The position numbers and the translations under genes are program-made. The notes below the pieces were generated by a model that made no database searches, was not told the DNA's origin, and worked only from the letters and a program-made list of their open reading frames with translations. Positions 8,083-13,513 of a DNA stretch of 13,513 nucleotides are shown piece by piece (position 1 is the stretch's first letter; each line of letters begins with the position of its first letter). The DNA lies in NCBI GenBank assembly GCA_025450955.1, contig JANWLJ010000176.1, forward strand, positions 1-13,513, read 5' to 3'. This stretch comes from Polyangium sp. (in: bacteria). GTDB taxonomy: Bacteria; Myxococcota_A; Polyangia; Palsa-1104.

Positions 8083-9573
8083 TCAAAGCGCCCGCAGATA
8101 CGCGACCAGATCCTTCTTCTCGGGGGCGCTCAGGTGCGTTTGCAAAATGACGTCGAAGAACTCGACCGAGTCTTCGAGGGTGAGGAGGCGCCCGTCGTGG
8201 AAATAGGGCGGCGAGTCCTTGATCCCGCGCAAGGGCCAGGTCTTGATCGGCCCTTCGGGGCGGCCGGGATAAAACCGCTCGACGTGAAGGTCGTGCATGC
8301 TGTTGTCGGTGAACTGGGTCACCGGCGGATGGCACGAGGCGCACAGCGCCTTGCCGTTAAACAGCTTCTCGCCGCGCAGCTCGGCCGCGCTCGCCTTCGA
8401 CGGGATGAGCCGGTTCAGGATGTCGAGCTTGGGCGCGGGCGGGAAGTCGATGATCGCGTTGAAGTCGCCCATGTGGTTGGTGTTGGCCTTGTCGAGGTTG
8501 CGCCCGCCGATCGCCGCCAGCATGGTGGTGTCGCCGTCGAAGTACTCCTCCACCTCGCCGAAGTGATCCATCGAGCGGATCGAGCGCCGCGACGAAAAGA
8601 TCAGCTCGGCGTAGTTGCCGCGCATGGTCGGGGTGTCGACGCGCAGGCGCGCGTAGTTCGGCCGCGAGGCCGGCTCGAGCTCGATCGCGCCGTTGGTGTG
8701 CCCGTTGGTGTGGCAGGCGAAGCAGCTCACGCCCTCGGACGGCTGCGGCGTGGTGCGATGCTCGGTGGTGTTGAACCAAGTGGTCTGAAACGGCGTGACC
8801 AGGAGGCGCAGCCCGTCGAGCTGCTCGGGCGTGAGCAGCCCGTTGAACATGTTGAAGTAGTTTCCGTAGGTGATCTCGACGCCGCGGCTCACGTCGCCGA
8901 GCTCGGGATGGGTGGTGAGATAGAGCGGCGGCGGAAACTCGGGCAGAAAGCAGTCGGGGATGTCCATCCCGACGTCGAAGCGCTCGTGCTCCGGGTGCAC
9001 CTTCAGATACTCATGCGGAAAGACGATGTGCGCCGTCGAGTGGAGCGGATGGTCGAGCGGCTTCCACGGGAAGTTGTCCTTCTTGAGGATCTCGTCGGGC
9101 GACTGCGCCGCGTATTTTTCCCAATTCGAAAAGCCCTTGGGCAGGCGCGCCGCCGGACCGATCGGCTGCGGCTTGCCGCCCGACATGGTGACGTGCGACT
9201 CGTTGCGGCAGGTGAGATCGTAGCGCGACTCGAGCAGCGCGCGCGCGGCACGATCGACCGCCGGCCGCTGCGCCCTCATCTTCGCCATCCACACCGAAAA
9301 CGGCATCCCGAGATCGGGCCCGGCGAACGACGTCGGCCCGGAGCCGCCATAGCGATAAAGCGGGTCGGCGGGATTGGCGCGGCCCGGCGGGCACGCCGGA
9401 TACGGCTTGAGCCCGTGGCGGTCCTCGTGCTTGCGCCACTCGTCGAGGTCCTTCTGGTTTTTGGCGCCCGGGCTCTGCTTCAAGAACAGGTCGGTGTCGT
9501 CGGCCTGCGCGGGCCTGACCGGGACGGCGCACAGCGCGGCGGCGGCGATGAAAAGAAGGATTCGGTTCTGCAT
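8083..9573 (-). CDS. diheme cytochrome c, CCP/MauG-like, with extended N-terminal region
   Basis: 496 aa. The ATG at 9573 is chosen over an in-frame start at 9627. It begins a clean signal peptide (MQNRILLFIAAAALCAVPVRPAQA, cut before DDTD) and has AGGGGG 9 nt upstream. Two c-type heme sites are present: CFACH (284-288) and CASCH (411-415). The second is followed by FTDN-x3-H, and near the C-terminus comes YFHDGR-x3-LEDSVEFF (457-472). These are marks of the bacterial cytochrome c peroxidase/MauG family. Classical members are about 320-380 residues with the first heme near the start. Here about 250 residues precede it, including a His-rich part (185-200) and DCFLPEFPPPLY (207-218). The product is periplasmic. 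Peroxidase, MauG-like oxidation or plain electron transfer are all possible. It is the first gene of a three-gene operon with the DM13 lipoprotein and the barrel. Confidence 0.9.
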   Translation of the reverse strand: MQNRILLFIAAAALCAVPVRPAQADDTDLFLKQSPGAKNQKDLDEWRKHEDRHGLKPYPACPPGRANPADPLYRYGGSGPTSFAGPDLGMPFSVWMAKMRAQRPAVDRAARALLESRYDLTCRNESHVTMSGGKPQPIGPAARLPKGFSNWEKYAAQSPDEILKKDNFPWKPLDHPLHSTAHIVFPHEYLKVHPEHERFDVGMDIPDCFLPEFPPPLYLTTHPELGDVSRGVEITYGNYFNMFNGLLTPEQLDGLRLLVTPFQTTWFNTTEHRTTPQPSEGVSCFACHTNGHTNGAIELEPASRPNYARLRVDTPTMRGNYAELIFSSRRSIRSMDHFGEVEEYFDGDTTMLAAIGGRNLDKANTNHMGDFNAIIDFPPAPKLDILNRLIPSKASAAELRGEKLFNGKALCASCHPPVTQFTDNSMHDLHVERFYPGRPEGPIKTWPLRGIKDSPPYFHDGRLLTLEDSVEFFDVILQTHLSAPEKKDLVAYLRAL

Positions 9574-9616
9574 TTCAAAACACCCCCTGTTGCTCGGGTA
9601 AAGAGCGGCCGCCGGC

Positions 9617-9644
9617 AGTTTATCCATCCGAGCGAACTGCGCAA
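9617..9644 (-). promoter_or_regulatory. possible sigma-70-type promoter of the cytochrome/DM13/barrel operon
   Basis: On the minus strand, TTGCGC (9644-9639), a 16-bp spacer and TAAACT (9622-9617) lie 44 bp before the cytochrome ATG. The -35 keeps TTG but loses ACA, and the -10 matches four of six consensus positions. No better candidate is visible in the 125-bp spacer to pcnB. The call is weak and based on position. Confidence 0.3.
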
Positions 9645-9698
9645 GCGCGGAAGACGGCCGGGCCGGAACCGCGCCGTGATTGCCGACGGGGGCGGCTC

Positions 9699-11060
9699 GT
9701 GTTAACCAATTCGCTGATGCCCATTCCGCACGATCAGATCGATGCCGACGCGGAGAAGGTCGTGCGTCGACTGACGCGCAGCGGCTTCTCCGCCTACCTC
9801 GTCGGAGGCTGCGTGCGCGACCTCTTGCTCGGCCGCACCCCCAAAGACTTCGACGTCGCGACCTCGGCGACCCCGCCCGAGATCAAGGCGCTGTTTCGCA
9901 ACTGCCGCATCATCGGACGGCGCTTTCGGCTCGCGCACGTCTTCTTCGGCCCGAAGATCATCGAGACCTCGACCTTCCGCGCCAACCCGCGCGAGAACGA
10001 GCCGGTCGAGAGCGCCGAGCTGTCGGGGCCAAGCGGAGACGGCCGGGGGCCCGCACCGTCGGAGAACGAGCTGCTCATCCGGCGCGACAACGTGTTCGGC
10101 AGCGCCGAGGAGGACGCGCGGCGGCGCGACTTCACCATCAACGGGCTGTTCTACGATCTCGACGCCGAAGAGGTGATCGACTACGTCGACGGGCTGGCCG
10201 ATCTGGAACAGCGGACGGTCCGCACCATCGGCGATCCCGACATTCGCTTCCGCGAAGATCCGGTGCGCATCCTGCGCGCGATCAAGTTCGCGGCGCGGCT
10301 CGACTTCAACATCGAGCCGCAGGCGTGGCGGGCGATCCTCACCCACCGCGGCGAGATCGCCAAGTGCGCCCCGCCGCGGGTGCTCGAGGAGATCTATCGC
10401 CTGATGCGCGGCGGCGCGGCGCGGCGCTCGTTCGAGCTGCTCGAAGAGACCGGCGTTCTCGAGATCTTGATCCCGTCGCTCGACGAGCACCTGCGGAGCG
10501 CGCCCGGCGATCGCGCGCGGCTGTACGCCACCCTCGACGGAGTCGACGCGCTCTGGCGCGAGGGCACCGCGGCCTCGAACGCGCTGCTCGCCTGCACGCT
10601 GACCGCTCCGACGGTGGCCGACCTGCTCTACGAAGCCGATCCGCCGCAAGGCGGCGACGCCGCGCTCGAGCTGTGGGAGCGCGCGCGGCCGATCCTCGAA
10701 GGCATGCGGGCCTCGCGGCGCGACAGCGAGTACGCGCGCCAGATGCTGCTCGCGCAAAGGCGCCTCGGCCCGTCTAAGAAGCGGCGCGCGCGGCCGATGG
10801 CGCTGGTGCGGCGCGACTGGTTCGGCGAGGCGCTGGCGCTCTACGAGCTCATGAATCCGCAGCCCGAGGGCGAGATCGCCGACGAGATCGCCCGCTGGCA
10901 TCGGATGGCGCAGGAGACCGACGCGCCGAATCGCCCGCCCGGTGAAGCGGCCGGCGCGACCCCCGCCGGCGAAGAGCCGCGCAAGCGTCGCCGCCGCCGT
11001 CGGGGCGGACGCCGCCGTCGTCGCGGCGCGCTCGGCGACACCAGCGACGTTCAGGCGTAG
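9699..11060 (+). CDS. pcnB: poly(A) polymerase (PcnB-type class II nucleotidyltransferase)
   Basis: 453 aa. It adds 3' poly(A) tails to RNA, which marks transcripts for decay. The head domain shows LVGGCVRDLLLG (34-45) and the catalytic DFD (D50, D52). The segments IIGRRFRLAHV (71-81), RRDNVFGSAEEDARRRDFTINGL (128-150, shown in part) and EDPVRILRAIKFAARL (186-201) separate PcnB from plain CCA-adding enzymes. The C-terminus (428-442) is an arginine block that recalls the basic tail of E. coli PcnB. The GTG at 9699 has GGGGG (9688-9692) 6 nt upstream; an in-frame ATG at 9717 lacks a ribosome site, so the GTG is used. Bases 11051-11060 overlap queC tail to tail. A tRNA nucleotidyltransferase role is less likely but not excluded. 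Confidence 0.93.
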   Translation: MLTNSLMPIPHDQIDADAEKVVRRLTRSGFSAYLVGGCVRDLLLGRTPKDFDVATSATPPEIKALFRNCRIIGRRFRLAHVFFGPKIIETSTFRANPRENEPVESAELSGPSGDGRGPAPSENELLIRRDNVFGSAEEDARRRDFTINGLFYDLDAEEVIDYVDGLADLEQRTVRTIGDPDIRFREDPVRILRAIKFAARLDFNIEPQAWRAILTHRGEIAKCAPPRVLEEIYRLMRGGAARRSFELLEETGVLEILIPSLDEHLRSAPGDRARLYATLDGVDALWREGTAASNALLACTLTAPTVADLLYEADPPQGGDAALELWERARPILEGMRASRRDSEYARQMLLAQRRLGPSKKRRARPMALVRRDWFGEALALYELMNPQPEGEIADEIARWHRMAQETDAPNRPPGEAAGATPAGEEPRKRRRRRRGGRRRRRGALGDTSDVQA

Positions 11061-11737
11061 CGGGTCGGATCGGGCACGCCGGCCTCGGCAAAGCCGCGGC
11101 TTCTCAGCACGCAAGAGTCGCAGTGGCCGCAGGCGAGCGCTTCTTCGCCCGATGAGACCGGGTCGTAGCAGGAGTGGGTCAGCCCGTAGTCGACGCCGAG
11201 CCCGATTCCGGCGCGGATGATCTCGGCCTTGGACATCGCGATGAGGGGCGCGTGGATCTTCCACTCGACGCCGAGCGCGCCGGCGCGGGTGCCGAGCCGC
11301 GCCATCTGTTCGAAGGCGGCGAGGAACTCGGGGCGACAGTCGGGATAGCCGGAGTAGTCGAGCGCGTTCATCCCGGCGAACAGATCGCGCGCGCCGAGCA
11401 CTTCGGCCCAGGCGAGCGCGTAGCAGAGAAAGAGCGCGTTGCGCGCCGGCACGTAGGTGATCGGAATGTCGCCTCGGCCGATCTCGTCGCGATCTTTCGG
11501 CACCGCGATCTCGTCGGTGAGCGCCGACCCGCCGATCCAGCGCAGATCGACCTCGGCGATGCGGTGCTCCTCGGCGCCGAGAGCGCGCGCGACCTTGGCG
11601 GCGGCGTCGAGCTCGATCGCGTGCCTTTGCCCGTAACGGAAAGAGAGCGCGTGACATTGAAAGCCGCGGGCGCGGGCGATCGCCAGCACCGTCGCCGAGT
11701 CGAGCCCGCCCGAGAGCAGCACCACCGCGCGTGTCAT
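11051..11737 (-). CDS. queC: 7-cyano-7-deazaguanine (preQ0) synthase
   Basis: 228 aa, the usual size for QueC. It makes preQ0 from 7-carboxy-7-deazaguanine, ammonia and ATP in the queuosine pathway. The PP-loop SGGLDS (9-14) binds ATP. GMNALDYSGYPDCR (122-135) and IHAPLIAMSKAEI (161-173) are characteristic of the family. The zinc site is C190 plus C203, C206 and C209 (SCYDP, then CGHCDSC). The ATG at 11737 has GGAGG (11745-11741), though at a close 3-nt spacing. A longer upstream frame exists but would cross the divergent methyltransferase gene. No other queuosine gene is seen in the window. Confidence 0.96.
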   Translation of the reverse strand: MTRAVVLLSGGLDSATVLAIARARGFQCHALSFRYGQRHAIELDAAAKVARALGAEEHRIAEVDLRWIGGSALTDEIAVPKDRDEIGRGDIPITYVPARNALFLCYALAWAEVLGARDLFAGMNALDYSGYPDCRPEFLAAFEQMARLGTRAGALGVEWKIHAPLIAMSKAEIIRAGIGLGVDYGLTHSCYDPVSSGEEALACGHCDSCVLRSRGFAEAGVPDPTRYA

Positions 11738-11746
11738 CCGCCTCCG

Positions 11747-11754
11747 AGTATACT
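11747..11754. promoter_or_regulatory. palindromic -10-like element between queC and the methyltransferase gene
   Basis: The perfect palindrome AGTATACT lies in the 24-bp gap between the two divergent ATGs. It reads TATACT, a good -10 match, on both strands. On the plus strand it ends 7 nt before the methyltransferase ATG, so a start from it would give an almost leaderless mRNA. No -35 is recognisable on either side. This is a plausible but unproven bidirectional core promoter. Confidence 0.4.
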
Positions 11755-11761
11755 GGCCGCC

Positions 11762-12574
11762 ATGCCTTCGCGCAGCTTCACCGAGACGCTCGCCGCGGCG
11801 CTGGCCGCCGGCACCGTCGAGCACTATCGCGACGCGGCGCTCTACGATCACGACTACGGCCGCCGTCGTGAGGACGTGCGCTACTACCGCGCGCTCGCCC
11901 GGCAGGTGGGAGGGCCAATCCTCGAGCTCGGCTGCGGCACCGGCCGCCTGCTGGTGCCGCTTTTGCGCGACGGTCACGAAGTGGTCGGCGTCGATCTGGC
12001 CGAGCCGATGCTCGCCCGGCTGCGCGAGCGGATCGCCCGCCTCTCGCCCGAAGCGCGCGGACGCGCCACGATCAAGCGCGCCGACTTTCGCGCGCTCCTG
12101 CTCGGGCGCCGCTTTCCGCTGGTGGTGTGCCCGTTCAACGCCTTCATGCACCTCTATACCCGCTCCGACGTGGAGCGCTGTCTCGCGTCGGTGCGCGCGC
12201 ACCTTGCGCCGGGCGGCCGGTTCGTCTTCGACGTGATGAACCCCGACCTGCGCTGGCTGTCGCGCGATCCGCGCCGCTATTGGGACCGCACCCGCTATCG
12301 CGATCCGACCACCGGGCGCAAGATGATCGGCTCGACGCGAATCGCCTACGACGCCGCGCTGCAGATCTGCTTTTTGCACAACCGCATCGAGGCGGAAGAC
12401 GGACGCGGGCGCGCCAAGGTGGTGCGCCTGACCCAGCGCTGCTTCTTTCCGCTCGAGCTCGAGGCGCTGCTTCACTACAACGGCTTTGCCGTCGAGAAAA
12501 GGTACGGCGACTTCGGAGGCGGCGCCTTCGAGCCCGACTCCGAAGAGCAGCTCCTGGTGTGCCGCTCGCGATAG
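11762..12574 (+). CDS. SAM-dependent class I methyltransferase, substrate unknown
   Basis: 270 aa. SAM motif I is ILELGCGTGRL (53-63), followed by the acidic residue D78 in VVGVDLAEPML that usually binds the ribose. Motif-III-like FDVMNPDL (156-163) follows the AHLAPGGRFVF strand. The C-terminal half (170-268) is a small beta-rich domain ending in EEQLLVCRSR, a form common in methyltransferase_25/11-type enzymes of unknown substrate. The start at 11762 is the first ATG after the -10-like palindrome. No Shine-Dalgarno precedes it, which agrees with leaderless translation. It is divergent from queC and convergent with yhbY at 3 bp. A link to queuosine is not supported by the sequence. Confidence 0.9.
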   Translation: MPSRSFTETLAAALAAGTVEHYRDAALYDHDYGRRREDVRYYRALARQVGGPILELGCGTGRLLVPLLRDGHEVVGVDLAEPMLARLRERIARLSPEARGRATIKRADFRALLLGRRFPLVVCPFNAFMHLYTRSDVERCLASVRAHLAPGGRFVFDVMNPDLRWLSRDPRRYWDRTRYRDPTTGRKMIGSTRIAYDAALQICFLHNRIEAEDGRGRAKVVRLTQRCFFPLELEALLHYNGFAVEKRYGDFGGGAFEPDSEEQLLVCRSR

Positions 12575-12577
12575 CGC

Positions 12578-12868
12578 TCAGGCCGGGAGACGAATTTCCG
12601 GCTTCTCTTTGCGGCGGCGATAGAGCAGCGCGGTGCGGCCGAGCACCGACGCCAGCTCGGCGGTGCACGCTTCGGCGAGCGCGGCGGCCATCTCGTGGCG
12701 ATCGCCGGCCGACTCGCCGAGCTTGATCTTGATGAGCTCGTGCTCTTCGAGCGCCACGTCGGCGGCGCCGATCAGCCCCTCGGAGATTCCCTCCTTGCCG
12801 ACGTGAATCACCGGATCGAGGTGGTGGCCGAGCGATCGAAGGTAACGGCGCTGCTTGCCGGTCAGCAT
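12578..12868 (-). CDS. yhbY: YhbY family RNA-binding protein (CRM domain)
   Basis: 96 aa from the ATG at 12868; a GTG two codons upstream (12874) is an alternative. The whole chain is a CRS1-YhbY (CRM) domain. It starts LTGKQRRYLRSLGH-x-LDPV, and has the GKEG loop (24-27), ALEEHELIKIK (39-49) and GRTALLYR-x2-KEKPEIRLP near the end. Members bind RNA and associate with ribosome precursors, and E. coli YhbY is linked to 50S assembly. No clear Shine-Dalgarno precedes the start. A short upstream frame ends across the start codon. It is convergent with the methyltransferase gene. Confidence 0.95.
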   Translation of the reverse strand: MLTGKQRRYLRSLGHHLDPVIHVGKEGISEGLIGAADVALEEHELIKIKLGESAGDRHEMAAALAEACTAELASVLGRTALLYRRRKEKPEIRLPA

Positions 12869-12959
12869 GGGCACGCTTGGGGGATCATTTTCGCCATGGT
12901 AGCACGGCCGCCCGTCGGGCCCGCGGCCCCGAATCGGGCGAAAAACCGCCGCGGCTCAG

Positions 12960-13019
12960 CGACGGGAAATTCGCGATTCTCGACGGGAATTCGCCCGAAA
13001 CGCACGTCTCCGACGGGAA
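12960..13019. repeat. three direct copies of CGACGGGAA upstream of the histone-like gene
   Basis: Copies of CGACGGGAA begin at 12960, 12981 and 13011, a spacing of 21 and 30 bp, near whole helical turns. The first two extend to CGACGGGAA(A)TTCGC. Inverted CCGTCG cores follow at 13043-13050 (CCGTCGAG) and 13088-13095 (CCGTCGAG, inside the promoter spacer). The two CCGTCGAG copies are followed by AAATTGA and GATTGA. This looks like an operator array in the 273-bp gap between yhbY and the histone-like gene. The rest of that gap shows nothing else recognisable. Confidence 0.45.
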
Positions 13020-13078
13020 AGGCGCCGCCCGCCGGGCGCTCCCCGTCGAGAAATTGATATCGCTGCGTCGCAAAATAA

Positions 13079-13108
13079 TTGACAACTCCGTCGAGGATTG
13101 ACTAGGCT
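13079..13108 (+). promoter_or_regulatory. sigma-70-type promoter of the histone-like gene
   Basis: A perfect -35 TTGACA (13079-13084), an 18-bp spacer and a -10 of TAGGCT (13103-13108) precede the gene. The flanking sequence is AT-richer than the genome around it. A start near 13115 would give a leader of about 27 nt carrying the AAGGAGG site. A CCGTCGAG repeat lies between the -35 and -10, where a bound regulator would block polymerase. Confidence 0.6.
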
Positions 13109-13121
13109 GTGCCGCAACAAT

Positions 13122-13135
13122 CTCCTTCAAGGAGG
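13122..13135 (+). promoter_or_regulatory. strong ribosome binding site within a small inverted repeat
   Basis: AAGGAGG (13129-13135) is the best Shine-Dalgarno in the window, 6 nt before the ATG at 13142. It is preceded by CTCCTT (13122-13127), its exact complement, which allows a 5-bp hairpin CTCCT-TCA-AGGAG. The hairpin would cover the ribosome site but is short. Confidence 0.55.
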
Positions 13136-13141
13136 ATCGGG

Positions 13142-13513
13142 ATGGCCGAGAAGGTTGCGAAGGTTGGTGTGAAGCGTGAACCGGGATTCCTGTACTTCCT
13201 GCGCGGCTCGGACGTGTGGAAGACGCCGATGAAGCGCGCGGGCGGGCCGTCGGCGGCCGGCAAGGCGGAGAAGGTCGCCGCAGGGAACTTCACCCGCGCC
13301 GAGGGGTATCTCTACTTCCTCGACTCCGCGGGGGACGTGTCGCGCGCCAAGCGCGCCGTCGGTGGCCAGAAGCGCAAGAAGGCCGCCAAGAAGGTCGCCA
13401 ACAAGAAGGGGGCGGCGAAGAAGCCGGCCAAGAAGAAGGCGGCGAAGAAGCCGGCCAAGAAGAAGGCCGCGGCAAAGAAGAAGGGCACGCGCTCGTCACT
13501 CTCGCCTCGCGCC
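13142..13513 (+). CDS. histone H1-like Lys/Ala/Pro-rich protein with duplicated N-terminal motif, partial (runs off right edge)
   Basis: 124 codons are visible with no stop. The N-terminal part has two copies of one motif: EPGFLYFLRGSDV-x8-AGG (13-35) and AEGYLYFLDSAGDV-x7-VGG (53-75). It resembles a pair of beta-hairpins and I cannot name its family. Residues 77-115 are a highly basic tail, mainly Lys, Ala and Pro. It includes AAKKPAKKK at 91-99 and again at 100-108, like the tail of histone H1 and bacterial H1-like or AlgP-type proteins. The tail should bind DNA or RNA without sequence preference, probably as a nucleoid protein. A strong promoter and ribosome site suggest high expression. 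Residues 115-124 (GTRSSLSPRA) depart from the Lys/Ala pattern and may be near the end. Confidence 0.85.
   Translation, partial: MAEKVAKVGVKREPGFLYFLRGSDVWKTPMKRAGGPSAAGKAEKVAAGNFTRAEGYLYFLDSAGDVSRAKRAVGGQKRKKAAKKVANKKGAAKKPAKKKAAKKPAKKKAAAKKKGTRSSLSPRA
13412..13465 (+). repeat. two identical tandem 27-bp units in the basic tail
   Basis: Bases 13412-13438 and 13439-13465 are identical, each encoding AAKKPAKKK. Identity down to the third codon positions suggests a recent duplication by slippage, so the tail length may vary between strains. Confidence 0.9.

Noticed and set aside
7924..9705. Plus-strand open frame of 593 codons opposite the cytochrome gene
   Set aside because: It is the shadow of the heme-motif gene on the other strand. 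Its composition is Arg/Val/Gly-rich, and it has no signal peptide or motif.
9702..11657. Minus-strand open frame of 651 codons across pcnB and queC
   Set aside because: It spans two well-supported genes in other frames and is arginine-rich with no domain.
13026..13038. GC-rich hairpin CGCCC-GCC-GGGCG as a terminator
   Set aside because: It has no following T-run and no gene ends nearby on the plus strand; it is expected by chance in such GC-rich DNA.
12911..13060. CRISPR-like array
   Set aside because: The repeats are only 9-14 bp, spacing is uneven (21 and 30 bp), and no cas gene is nearby. An operator array explains them better.

Overview
The window is high-GC bacterial chromosomal DNA, densely packed with almost no non-coding space. 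The gene content points to a Myxococcota or other deltaproteobacterial-type organism. The signs are a Ser/Thr kinase with an HRDVSPTN catalytic loop and a PEGA-like tail, an FHA-type sigma-54 activator, five lipobox proteins, a cysteine-rich stalk on a beta-propeller lipoprotein, and a Lys/Ala/Pro-rich histone-like protein. This is inferred from gene content only, not from a marker gene.

Layout. (1) Positions 1-4319, minus strand, form a signalling operon. It reads Ser/Thr kinase, then FHA/sigma-54 activator (ATGA overlap), then a PQQ-type beta-propeller lipoprotein that runs off the left edge. (2) Positions 4405-6705, plus strand and divergent from the kinase, carry a lipoprotein resembling copper type II (PHM/DBH-like) monooxygenases, a cysteine-rich lipoprotein one base behind it, and a third lipoprotein. 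An 85-bp divergent spacer holds palindromes and a near-consensus sigma-54 site facing the monooxygenase. (3) Positions 6742-9573, minus strand and convergent with block 2, form a tight operon: diheme CCP/MauG-like cytochrome, DM13-domain lipoprotein, outer-membrane beta-barrel. (4) Positions 9699-12868 are housekeeping: pcnB (+), queC (-), a SAM methyltransferase (+) and yhbY (-). (5) From 12869 to the right edge there is a repeat-containing regulatory region with a good sigma-70-type promoter, then the start of a histone-H1-like protein with a duplicated N-terminal motif.

Working model (inference). Blocks 1 to 3 may form one envelope redox locus. The kinase would sense outside the membrane through its PEGA-like tail and act through the FHA activator and sigma-54. 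The outputs would be surface lipoproteins that handle copper, heme or electrons. The strongest points are the co-location of a PHM-like fold, a DM13 domain and a diheme cytochrome, and a histidine where PHM has its CuM methionine. No tRNA, rRNA, CRISPR array, insertion sequence or convincing intrinsic terminator was found.
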